Assembly (NCBI GenBank): GCA_942492055.1
Contig: CALODP010000019.1
Span: 682,001 to 746,000, forward strand
DNA length: 64,000 bases
From: CALODP01 sp942492055
Lineage (GTDB): Bacteria; Bacteroidota; Ignavibacteria; Ignavibacteriales; Melioribacteraceae
Direction of reading: 5' to 3'
Part shown: in pieces, positions 52,789 to 64,000 of the stretch
Layout of the letters: every line of letters begins with the position of its first letter
Numbering within the stretch: position 1 is the first letter of the stretch
Made by a program: the position numbers and the translations under genes
The notes under the pieces: generated by a model
Seen by the model: the letters and a program-made list of their open reading frames with translations, nothing else
Told to the model about the DNA's origin: nothing
Database searches by the model: none

Positions 52789-53949
52789 CGCACCACCAAT
52801 GCTCCACTAAGCACGACTCCGGGTCTCTTTAGGGTGCTTTCGTTCGCCGCTCGCATGGCACATGGAGCTACGACACACAAGACAGATGAAGGCAGAGCAA
52901 ACTAGATGCCGCTAGACTAACAAGTTGCATGTAAAGTAGTCTAAATAGGCACTATGTCACAGCTGCTTCAACTTCAATGCGGAAATCCAGGCTCAATTTG
53001 CGCTCCTGCCTGCCACCAAGTTTTGTGGTCGCCAAGCTTCTTGCTTGGGCATTGACATGTCGCTTCGAGCTACAGCAATGATTACGTTCAAATAATATTG
53101 AGTGTTTGTGAAATAACATTGTGCTCCATCATCAAATTGCTCTTGGACACGGCTCTTTCCACCATGGCTAGACATTGTTGTTGCGTTTCACGCAAAGAGA
53201 GACAACGTCGACGAAAATGGCCCTAGCTAGCATCTGAAATATTTGTGCTCACATCTGTTTCAACTAAATGTTCAGTAGCAATATTTGATTAATCTTTGAC
53301 CACAATCTACTCAGCCATATGCTTGGTGCTCTTGTCAATGGTTTCGACGGCTACACTCAACTCGGCGGCATCAGCATTTGAAACGACGCTCCTGTCGGCA
53401 GCACCATTGGCCTTTTGGAAAAGTTTGATAGATAGCGGCAACAGATCCAGTGAATGTGCATCTCTTGGGGCATTTAATGGCGTGGCCTCTCTTGTATTGT
53501 GCTCCTCTACCCTGTAAAGGCAGTGCTGAAACTTTCTCACTTTTGTGCGCACGCTCTTCTGACACTTGTGCCATGTAAAGAGCCTTTGCGGCTCTGACTT
53601 TGATCTCACGCAGCTCTCGAATTTATCTTCTGTCCTCAACTCACTCATCAGATGGTGGGCACAGACAAGATAGAGGCGCTATGGACGTCGCGCCCACGTC
53701 TTGTCGTTTTGGCATTTGTGCTCTAAGAAGCGTGCGTGCGCATGTAAGCTGCGACACCAGAGAGCGTGTTTAGACAAGCAGCAGGTGCCAACTCACGGAA
53801 TTGAGGCTCTTCTTGCCTCTGATTGGCTGCGTTTTCCACCTGGGGCACTCCGCAAGGTGTCGAGAATTTGGCTTTTCACCTGAAAATCACAAAAAACGTT
53901 CGCAACTCCATCAAGTGAGATTCCATTGCTTTGGTGAGCGTTTCAGGAA
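52789..53949. other. Anonymous eukaryotic sequence
   Basis: No gene that I can support. An open frame on the minus strand at 53307-53648 (113 codons) has no recognisable domain. Confidence 0.4.
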
Positions 53950-54085
53950 AAATTGGGAATAATCAGGAGTGAGTTGGCAATCGGGGAGTAATCGGAAGAA
54001 TTGAGGATAATCAAACGATCTGATTTTCCCAATGACTTTGCCCGAATCGGGAATAACCGGGAATGATTGGGAGCGATCGGGAGTG
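53950..54085. repeat. Degenerate array of an about 10-bp GGGAAT unit
   Basis: Units such as AATCGGGAAT, AACCGGGAAT, GATTGGGAGC and GATCGGGAGT recur every 9-11 bases. Confidence 0.7.
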
Positions 54086-54567
54086 GAATTTGGTGACACT
54101 TTTGGCAATAATCGACCGCTGCTGCTGACATCAACCAGCCATCAAAATGGCGCTTTGAAGGCAAATGTCATGGAGCGCACTTGCCCATCTTAGCCAGGCC
54201 TTGACAACAACGTGTTGACAACATTTAGGTTGATTGCAAACAAGAAAGGCCCGCGGCAAACTGCAAGATGTCATGCAGGAGCCAAGCGCGACAACTGCAG
54301 CTGAAAGCGCGCAGCTGCATTGCACTGGCTCTTCTAAGCAGGTGCCCATTGTCATCTCACTGTCACTTATGCATCTTGCGCATCACAGCTTACATTGAAG
54401 GTAGCTTGTTGGCAGCTTAGGCAGCTTTCAATGTCGGCTTGACAAGGCGCCACTTCATTTTCATTTGAGCAACGTGAGAGTGATGGCTGCCAATGGGCGC
54501 GTGCTCCACACCATGCAGCAACAATCAATCTTTTGTTAACAAAATGAGTAAAGAGGCAACAAAGCGT

Positions 54568-54674
54568 GCAGAAAGGGCTCAATCACTCCACAAGGCATGT
54601 CGGCGCTACTTGAGCTGCGTTGCGCAGAAAGGGCTCAGCCACTCCACAAGGCATGTCGGCGCTGCTTGAGCTGC
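54568..54674. repeat. 56-bp tandem duplication
   Basis: Copies start at 54568 and 54624 (GCAGAAAGGGCTCA...), with a few differences. Confidence 0.9.
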
Positions 54675-54994
54675 ATGCAAATAGATCATGGGCTGAAATG
54701 CGTGCGTTGTTGTGATTTTTAACGCCTCTGCATTATTCAAGCGCAACAATGCCCTAGAGTTGGTGCTTCATATGAGCATGCAGAGAGAGAGGGCTTCTTG
54801 GCATGGTGGTGCGGCCACAAGCGGCCGTCATCCGCCATCATCGACAGCAACGCTTTGCACATGGGTGGCTGGGCGGTGCATGCGATGATCAACACATGAC
54901 AATTTTGTCCGTCAAAAAATGTGGCACGCTAAGCTGATCGAGCATCATTTTAGCGACTCACAAGCGCCAGCCTGGCAAAGTGGCTCGCCAAATC

Positions 54995-55132
54995 CCAATC
55001 GGGGAAAATCGGGGCTTATCGGGAATTATCGGGCGATCAGGAAAATCGGATTCTTGGGAGCAATGAAGATCCCGATTGCTCCGATAACTCCCGAATTGGG
55101 AAAAATTGGGAATTGTCTGGAGTGAGTTTTGG
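54995..55132. repeat. Second array of the about 10-bp GGGAAT-type unit
   Basis: Units AATCGGGGAA, AATCGGGGCT, TATCGGGAAT, TATCGGGCGA continue in one orientation, then the complement (CCCGATTGCT, CTCCCGAAT) appears near 55070-55095. Confidence 0.7.
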
Positions 55133-57170
55133 ATGGAGTGTCAGTTGATGGAGCCGCAAATTGCTTTGACAATTTTCAGCTAAATTGCAGATTCCCGATT
55201 TTTTCCGGAGCGCCCCTGACAAAAAGCCCCCCCTCCCCCCCAAGGGCTTGAACTCGGGTTTCAGAAAATGTCATTGCACTCATGGGTGGGGCTGCCCCAC
55301 ATTTTCTAGTGGGTTGTGCAGCTGGAAATAGGTCGACATGCTGGGGGTGAAAGCTCGCCGGCAGCTCATGACTCAACCTGCTTGTTGATGGCCCGGCTTC
55401 TTGGGCCAGCAGAGCAGCAAGGACTGTCATTGCGGACCAATGGAGCATCACAGAGCGTCAGCGCAAGCGCGGGCGTCACTCGCTGATGTTGACGACCGCG
55501 CGAGGAGGCGGGGCTCTTGCCACGCGTCAGCACAAATTGCATTGGTGCGCACTTGAAATGAGCCTTGAGGGTGTTTGTGCTGCTAACGGAAGTGCTCTCA
55601 GCCCTCTCTGTGACAGTGGCTTCTGTCACCAGCAAGTGGAGGTCAAGCCCGAGAAAAAGAGCTCCCCTTTTTCCATCAGCTGGGCAAAGCGCGGCAGATC
55701 GCTTGCCTGCCAAGGCATGGCTCTAACAGCGGGTAATTGCAAATCAGAAAGAAAGGCCAAGGGTCCACTTGCAGGAGCATTTCTTGTGCTGGAGGTCACA
55801 AGTAGCGCTGCGAGGCACCAAGTCGAAGCCAGCCAGGCATGCTGGCTTCCTTGGGCCAGGAGAGCGCCATCGCAGAGCGGGTGCCAGGGCTTGCTGGCAC
55901 TTCCATGCTCTCATGGCTATGCTTCAACCACACAGCTTAGGCCTGATGCCTCTTGTGGTGCACTTGCAAGGTCACCCGCCCACCAGCTTTCAGGCCAAGA
56001 AGGCCGCCGACAGCTGCCAGCGCCTCCCTGCGCGTGAGGGCCAGCCACCTTTGCTCACTTGCCAGCGCAGGGTGCCGATGGCTGTCACATGGTCAAGTGC
56101 TGCTTTGCTCCTGCCTTGGGTGTCACCATCATCTTGCCAGGCACCTTGGCTGTGATCTTGGCCGTCACGGGCACACCAGCGCTTCGTGCTTCCTTGGCTG
56201 CGTCAGCCGCCGGCTGGCTCTTCATCACCGCTGTCATTGCTCCGAGAGCATCGAGATTTCACTGACACAGTGGGCTGTTGCGCTCTGAGCCTTTCATTTG
56301 CCCTGTCTGCAATGAGGAGCAATGCTCACCTGCGCCGCCCAAGGCCTTGCACACACGGAGAGCCTCCAAGCCCAAAAGCTCACCCGCGACCCACATGCCC
56401 CAAGGCCTTTGCCTTGGTGCCTGCCTGGCTCGCACCCAAGCCAAGCTTCACAAGGCTAATTGTGGCAAGGGCTCTGCAAGGCAGCAGCTCCATGCAACCA
56501 AGGCGCCTCCGCTGGCGCTGGGCTCATAGCTCCAGCTTCCTCCGCTGATGGTGGTCACACTGTGAAGTGGCTGATGGGCCCAAGAGGCAAGGCTTGGCTG
56601 CTGCGTGCTCATTGCTTGTCACCACAGCGCTGCAGCAGCAAGCTTTGTGGTGGCGCCATCAGCTCCAAGGCTCTGGCAGTTGCGCCTGCCTTAGCCTGCG
56701 GCTCCTTCGCCGCAGCCTTGCCGCTGACGCTGCGGGCAAGCGCGCTTGACTGGGCTGTGGTGGTGACCTTGGCGGTTGTCGAGAGGTTGTTGATTGCTTT
56801 GAGAGCACTGGGCACCAGGCTGAGCCCACAGCCCCCAGCTCTTCCCATCAGAGTGGCCCTGGTGAGCACCCCCATCAGGCCGTCAGCAACGCCCTTTGCA
56901 CTTGTGCTGGGTGGTGCAAGATTGCCTCCCAAGTTGTTGCCATGTGCTTTCCATCATTGCCTTTGCCTTTGCAGCGTCAGCCACTCCCCATGCCGACTGG
57001 GGCACATCGCCATTTGAGATCTGCGCTGGTGGCTTGAAGCGGAGCCTTTGGTGCCCTTGCGCCCCTGGCTGCTGTGCCAATACCAGCCAAACCCTGTCAT
57101 CGGGCCGGCTTGCGAAGGCTGTTTTCTCATAAGTAATGATTTTACTTAACGGGTGCGAAAAACTTAGCTC
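55133..57170. other. GC-rich region with overlapping open frames on both strands, no gene called
   Basis: Base composition rises sharply and GCC/AAGG words are frequent. Several frames stay open for 100-185 codons on each strand (for example + 55486-56037, + 56460-57017, - 56609-56932). All are rich in A, S, P, L and R. Openness here is expected from GC content, and I see no domain. Similar-looking sequence recurs at about 59,570-59,900. Confidence 0.4.
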
Positions 57171-57175
57171 GCTCA

Positions 57176-57275
57176 CCGTTTTGCACCCTTTGAGAACAAC
57201 TCGTACGGAGTTGCAGTATGATGTTAGAAGTTTCTAATCAACTCCATACAGAGTTGTTCTCAAAGTGCAAAACGG
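57176..57275. repeat. Long imperfect inverted repeat (hairpin), 37-38 bp arms
   Basis: Left arm 57176-57213 and right arm 57239-57275 (CGTTTTGCAC, then TTTGAGAACAACTC, then GGAGTTG on one strand) pair around a 25-base loop, with two unpaired bases and about three mismatches. Each arm also contains its own CAACTC...GAGTTG mini-palindrome. It lies about 100 bases before the ORF at 57373. Confidence 0.85.
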
Positions 57276-57372
57276 GGATTGGCCATGAAAATATCAAAGT
57301 CATCGATAAGTTTATCAACGACAAATAGTATTTTGTCACTGTTCGTAGAAAACCTACACAAAAGTCATTCAA

Positions 57373-58614
<1,242 letters not shown>

Positions 58615-59394
58615 ATCAGCATTTGTTTCAAGCCGTACGCAATCCCATTTCTCTTTATCTCGAAAGCTTTGGAGAGTAATGCCGGCCGTCATTTCACAGC
58701 GAACTCGCTTAAGTGTACGTTTGATCTTCTTGTCAGCAAAATCTTTCAAATAGCGATTCAGATATTCCCATGTTTCTGATGCAATGTACGCTACAGATGA
58801 AGCACTTTGGTAGCTTCCTTGTTTCTCCGTTTTGCGGTTCAAAACTTTACGAACTGCTTTTCTTACGCGCTCCAACCCATACCAAATCATAGAGGCGTAA
58901 CAAGTAGGGTACGTGTACGCTGGATCTTCAACTGGAAATGAATAAAGCTTATCAACTCTGGTATTGCCCGAGCGTTTTCGGCAAATAAAAAGGTTCGTCA
59001 TGCCCTGATGCGCCCGGCCTTTTACATCGTCAGGTCTGAACACGAAAGCAAGATCCTTCACCTTGTCTGGATTCACCTCCACCATCATGGGAGTTTGAAT
59101 TACCTCCACTATGTGCTGAATTGTATCATCAATCAATCTACTTCCGTTTGTGTAGGCACATGAGAGTCTATCATCGCCCTCTCGAACAAACACGTTGATA
59201 CTCACCAGAGACTTGCCGTGCGCCTCCCCAACAATGCGGCCGATGTCGACACGATTCTGAGATTTCCACATAATAAAAGTGCCAGGAGCGACTCTATGAT
59301 TAAATGGTTTAATATGGGTGAGCAATTCATTCATTTTCTTCGGCACAGTGGCCCCCAATCGACGACCGCCGTGGCGACACTTTCTTTGCTGTCA

Positions 59395-60440
59395 AGCATT
59401 GGAGGGAGACGCGTCGGCCAAGTGTCGGTTGGGCGTCAAAAGACAAGACAAAAACGGTAAACAGACGTTATACAACGGAAACTAAAATATCAAGATAAAT
59501 AAAGGACATTTTATACTATGGGAAGACAAAAGTCATTCTCAAAAAATGACTGGGTCATATGTCCTGCCGACAGGGTTAGGCTGGTATTGCTTGTGCGCCA
59601 TGCCCAAAGAGATTGCCTTGTGCCTGATTTGCACATTGGCACCTTCCTTGTCTTCCTCAGCTTCGCCAAGGTGATGCAGAGCACTCTGCGCTGCGACGCT
59701 GAGGATGACGCCTCCACGAAGGAGGCTCTGCGTGCTGCGCTCGACAAGCCCATGGGTGACTTGGGCATCAAGCCACCAAGTGCGTGATTGCAGCTCTGGT
59801 GATCATGTTGCCCTTGAGAAGGAGATGGGGCTCAGCTGTTGTCAGGTGCTTGGTGTCGGGCTGCCTTGCGCGAGCTGCCTCTGCCACAGAAAATTGTGCG
59901 CGCTGGTGAGGGCCCGTGAGTGCCAGGAAACTCCAAACATGACAGCTAATGCAAAAAGCCATTCGTGGTAAATTCAAGAAATTGGGGGGCCCAAGCTACC
60001 TCCAAAACTTGGTGTTAACTTTTAATTAGACTCTGGCCAGAGAGGCTGTCGGTCATGCACTGGGAGCGGGCTCACCCAGCATCGACGATTTTCTCCCCCA
60101 ACAAATAAATGATGTTTTTCGTGACGTGGCATTGGGGGGACCCAATAAAAATCTGAAAATATTGGGGTCAATTTTTGCCCCAATCCGTGCTCCTTTTGGG
60201 CCTCGTTTTGGGGTGCAGACAGAAAACCACTTCTCAAAATTAATTCGACTCAATCGACTCACTTTATCTTCGCCACTTGCTTGAGAAAAGGAAGTGAAGG
60301 TTTGAGTCTGAGCAATGCAGGCAAGCATGTTGCAGGAATTCATGTAGTTTGCTTTGTCGCCATTTGGGGAGTCCCCAACATGGATCGGCCATTTTGCTGG
60401 TCGACTCATTCGATTAGAGCGAGTGAGTGGTTAGAGTTGG
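59395..60440. other. Anonymous eukaryotic sequence
   Basis: A plus-strand frame at 59518-59787 (89 codons) reads plausibly (LRCDAEDDASTKEALRAALD) but has no recognisable domain and may be an exon or chance. GC-rich style resembles 55-57 kb. A perfect palindrome TTGGGGAGTCCCCAA lies near 60363-60377. Confidence 0.35.
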
Positions 60441-60988
60441 GGGTCTCCTCACTCCCCAACGTTCGTCTCTATTTTCGAGGGGACGCACGTACGTACGTTT
60501 CCACTCTCTATAGAGACTCCCAAAATTAACTACCAAAAAATTACACTAATTTTGGGATTGCATGATTACTTAACAACTACGACATTTCTTCAGACATTCT
60601 TCACGGATCACGTAGAAATCCTACGTGAGATTCAAACCAGTCGTACACGGGACTGATTTTGCTTCCACGACGCACCTCCACGGCGTGGTGCCTTCTGCCG
60701 TCAATCTTGGCTTCCAATCAGCCGTTCTTCCACTTTCAAATGTATCAAATGTGGCGCCCATAATATTATGGTCGTATGGATGCGATGGAATAACGATTTG
60801 ATGTGTTTTTGTTCCATCATTATCGTGATGTTTGTCTGACGACGGAGGTGCGAGGTTCGAGCTCCGCAAAATGCGTCCAATCCCAGATTTTTGGAAAGCT
60901 AATTTTGGGAGTCTCTGGCAGAGAGTCAAAACGTACGCACGTACGTACACTCGAATTTTGAGACGAACGTTGGGGAGTGGGGCGGGTC
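60441..60988. mobile_element. MITE-like element with about 90-bp terminal inverted repeats
   Basis: Left end 60441-60530 and right end 60898-60988 are inverted copies: CACTCCCCAACGTTCGTCTC, then an ACGTACGTACG-type core, then ACTCTCT, then AGAGACTCCCAAAATTA. The 367-base interior has no long ORF. Size and structure suit a non-autonomous DNA transposon. Target-site duplication not identified. Confidence 0.65.
60609..60627. repeat. Small palindrome inside the MITE-like element
   Basis: CACGTAG AAATC CTACGTG. A 15-base part (ACGTAGAAATCCTAC) recurs at 63716-63730. Confidence 0.8.
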
Positions 60989-61288
60989 TGCCTCCAAAAT
61001 TTCAAACTCAATGGTCAAAACGTCTTTCAGAGCAGAAGTCGACATCCAATGGCATGGGTCTATTGGCACAAACATGTCATGAGCATGCTAGCATCAGCTG
61101 ATGTGGTTGTAAGCCTCATGCAGCTGCTCTGTAATCGTGACGACTCGTGTCATTGGATGGTGGCTTCTGCGTCTGTTGTCGTGTGGACCATGCAGCATTA
61201 GGTGAGCTCTTCTTTTCATTGCGGCATTGCTTTTTCATGTAACTGTGTTGCAGAGTGTGCATTGGTGTTGTTATCTTCAGCAGCTGCA

Positions 61289-61585
61289 TTGGCTGTTTGA
61301 TGCTGTTGACGGAGCGGTTATGTTAGCAGACACGGTCGAGTCAAGGTTGCTGAGCGTAGACGGCACGCCCATCTGCGACTTGCGCGAGCTTTGATTTGGC
61401 TGTCTGATGCTGTTGATGGAGCAGTTATGATAGCAGATGCGGTCGAATCAAGGTTGGGGGGGGGCTGAGCGTAGACTGGCACGTCCGTCTGCGACTTACG
61501 CGACCATTGATTTGGCTGTTTGTTGCTGTTGGCGGAGCGGTATATTAGAAGACGCGGTCGAGTCAAGGGTTGCTGAGCATCAGCT
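61289..61585 (+). repeat. 107-116 bp tandem repeat, about 2.6 copies, coding-like
   Basis: Copies start at 61289, 61396 and 61512 (TTGGCTGT...). Copies 1 and 2 read WLFDAVDGAVMLADTVESRL and WLSDAVDGAVMIADAVESRL with mostly third-base changes; copy 3 has a frameshift. Likely remnant of a repetitive coding sequence. Confidence 0.75.
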
Positions 61586-64000
61586 CTTTTCATGTCAGTG
61601 AGACAGCGAGCTATGTTATTATTGTGATGTGGAGAATGTTTCTGTTGGAAGTGCTCTTTTCTTGGTACGATCGAGTGGTGGTCATACTTTGCTCTGCTGT
61701 CAGAGAAGTGAAGCTTCCGCATGGTGGGCGCCGAGGCATGCTGTATCAGTTATTTTCCGAAACAACCAACCATTTCGTTTCAAAGATCATTGCCAGTTTC
61801 TGTTTCAAGTGATACTTATTTCTCTTGGTGCTATTGATGGTGGTCATGAGTCTGTGCTCTTGCATTCGGTACAACCATTTCTTTACAGCGTCAACGATTG
61901 ACAATCACACTTCTGTTGGAAGTATTCCATTCATGGTATGTGTGATGGAGGTCTTTACTTTGTTGTGTGTTGTTAGACGGTCTACAGGTGTGTTGGAGCA
62001 ATGCAAGAGCAGATCCATTGTCGTGATTCAGTTGTCTCGGCCCAGGTGACCTTTTGGTCAGTACAAGAGTGCTGAATGCAATTAATCAAGGTAGGGGTCA
62101 GTGAAGCTTGGCCTGATATACCATCATCAACTATTGAACTGTGTTTATGGACGTATTGGGTGCATTATGGCGGCCCATTCGCCGAAATGTTCCGACACCA
62201 CCAAGGTTGTGCCAGAAATGAAGTACAAGAGGGAGCTAATATCTATAAGAAATGGTTGAATACTCTGTATGGTTGTCTTTCTAGCTCATCTTCTATGTGC
62301 GTTCATAGAATAGTTGGACATGTGCTTTCTGAATAGCCAGCTTCACACAAACAATCCACTTAGAGGAGGTTGGCGTCCAAGACCCCTTTTTCTATGGAAA
62401 GCAGGACAAGGCTTTGAGAGATTGACAGCAGAGACTATGTCTAATGGCGTGCACAGATGCGATACACAAACAACCTAATGGACTAATAAACGGCATTGAA
62501 TGTTACTGTTTGGCTTAGCTTAGCAGTTCCTGAGCTATGCACACCTTCCCCTTTTCAGCTGTTGGTTGTCATGTAAGGAAGGTTTAGCACCACTACACAG
62601 GATTCCTAAGCAGAAACGAGAGCACCATGCCTTGCTGCACATCTTAATAGGAATATCTTCACTCACAAGCTTCATGCTTTCTAGTAAAACCACCCAAATA
62701 CTATGCTGGCCAAGGCTTTATTTGATGGAGAAGTCTGACAACAAAGAGTGAGCCGATCAAAGATAAGGACGTCGCCCCCTCGATTACAGCACTAGAAAGC
62801 AGCACCGACCATCACTGGACAACATCATACAAAATGAGTATCGGCTCTGAACTTGATCGTTGAGATGCAAACACTTGCAGCATTGACTAAAGACATTCTG
62901 GATTCGTGAAAACAGATATCGAAATGCCGACGATCTGACAATTGAGCTCCTGCGTAAATCAACAAAATGCGAGCACTTTTCCAAAGACAACTTTTTTTTT
63001 TGATATATATTACATGGAGTTTGACGAAATGATATCCCTGTGTAACAAGATTGTGATTGACATGCCGCGTATTTCGCAAAAGTGCTGTCGGAGGGAGGTG
63101 GCGCCGGCGGCGGCGGCTCGTGATTGACTCGTCCACAAGGCGCGCCTTCTGCTCAACTGGGCTTCTGCCTCCATCTTATCTGAGCATTGGGAGACATCTC
63201 CTAGCACGCCAAAGGAGGAGAAAGCATTATCATTATGGTGTTGCTGCAATAAAGATGCTTCGTCCCCCCATGGTCGTCATGTTTTTGTGGTGGCAGCAGC
63301 TCAGTCCGTGCGTCTGTCCATGCTGCCCCTCCCGCCTTTGGTTGCCCCTTGTCACCCCACGCCTGTCTAGCTGTGGCCTCCTACCAGCTCAGCCTATTCC
63401 TGCCTATCTGGAGCAGCCCTACTGTGCAAGTCAGCTCGAGCTACCCCGCCATTGCGTAACTTAGCCAGGCTGCCCCCCCCCCCCTGCAGCTGCCACTCTC
63501 AGCAAGCCTGCAGCTAACCAGCGATCCAGGTGAGCCTCCACACTGTGGCAGCCAGAGAGAAGATGATAGGAGGCAGCAAGGCCACAAACTGAGTTATGTG
63601 CACCGGAGCACTGCGCTGGGAAGAGGGGGGTCAGTCGTGTTTTCGTCTGGAATGCATCAGTACCCACAGGCTACGCACTGCAACAAAAAGTTTGAATCTG
63701 TTCTACGTGAAATTTACGTAGAAATCCTACAGAACGACAACCCCGCAGAGGGATTCCCCTCATCACAATTCAAACGAGACAGCGACCATGACCCAGCCAA
63801 GGCCCCTCCTGCCATTATAGATGACTAACAATGGTAAGATATGATGAGTATATGATTGCATGTTGTAACGGAATTCGAATCAAACTTACAAAGCGATCGT
63901 TTTGTCTTGTTCAGTGAAATGACCGCGGCGCCGACGACATGCCGTTTCAAAGGCGCGCCACTGCTGTCAAAGCTCGATGGTATGCCATTAAAAGATATGA
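61586..64000. other. Anonymous eukaryotic sequence to the window end
   Basis: A plus-strand frame at 62076-62336 (86 codons, AWPDIPSSTIELCLWTYWVH) is the most protein-like segment but is unidentified. Short GC-rich stretches (GGCGGCGGCGG near 63105) and a poly-C run (63467-63484) are present. No RNA gene seen. Confidence 0.4.

Noticed and set aside
53307..53648. 113-codon minus-strand frame as a gene
   Set aside because: No domain and no supporting signal; comparable frames occur on both strands here.
60850..60880. GGTTCGAGCTCC, a match to a tRNA B box
   Set aside because: Flanking bases do not form a proper T-arm or acceptor stem, and no A box or anticodon arm is found; it is probably part of the MITE-like element.

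Overview
The window joins two unrelated genomes. Bases 1 to about 46,620 are a compact, AT-rich bacterial chromosome: short intergenic gaps, Shine-Dalgarno sequences, rho-independent hairpins and same-strand operons. Two secreted proteins carry a type IX secretion (Por) C-terminal sorting tag with the core PNPFNPTT. Together with an NrfHA nitrite reductase and many envelope barrels, this suggests the FCB group, most likely Ignavibacteria or a relative, living at low oxygen (inference). Bases from about 46,630 to 64,000 are eukaryotic: no operons, long non-coding tracts, microsatellites, inverted repeats and a decaying Ty3/gypsy retrotransposon whose protein resembles elements of diatoms or related algae (inference). 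The switch falls inside a bacterial phoH gene, which loses its C-terminus. A chimeric contig from an alga plus an associated bacterium is the simplest explanation.

Bacterial layout. 0-3 kb: partial methyltransferase-like gene, Tat-exported tail-collar protein, T9SS-secreted beta-propeller. 4.4-10 kb: outer-membrane barrel, nitrilase-family amidase, SIMPL protein, M16C metallopeptidase. 10.2-12.3 kb: chemoreceptor. 12.3-19.2 kb: a Cus-type copper/silver efflux operon (Cys-rich leader, outer-membrane channel, adaptor with two metal-binding modules, RND pump, YHS protein). 19.3-25.6 kb: two NAD(P)-binding proteins, GYD protein, potassium channel, a strikingly eukaryote-like sphingolipid desaturase, a histone-deacetylase-fold hydrolase, a PfkB kinase. 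25.6-30.1 kb: porin, NrfA, NrfH and a membrane polyferredoxin for ammonifying nitrite reduction. 30.2-46.6 kb: cobalamin adenosyltransferase, formimidoyltransferase-cyclodeaminase, GNAT, CoA-binding protein, aldo/keto reductase, TauE permease, ferredoxin, TlpA-like thioredoxin, M28 peptidase with T9SS tag, Tag glycosylase, aldehyde dehydrogenase, truncated PhoH. Two intergenic regions (34.5 and 39.5 kb) hold clusters of DnaA-box-like 9-mers.

Eukaryotic layout. 46.6-51.2 kb: 3' part of a Ty3/gypsy pol (RT remnant, RNase H, a domain that reads like a degenerate C5-cytosine methyltransferase, integrase, long acidic/basic tail). From 46,801 it is one reading frame broken only by three TGA codons. 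52.1 kb: candidate polypurine tract and 3' LTR start. 52.3-57.1 kb: repeats and GC-rich DNA with no gene I can support. 57.2-59.4 kb: a large hairpin followed by two convergent, overlapping ORFs. 60.4-61.0 kb: a MITE-like element with about 90-bp inverted ends. 61.3-61.6 kb: a tandem repeat with coding-like conservation. The rest is anonymous.

The best candidate for something new is the methyltransferase-like domain embedded in the retrotransposon polyprotein. The bacterial DES1-like desaturase is second.
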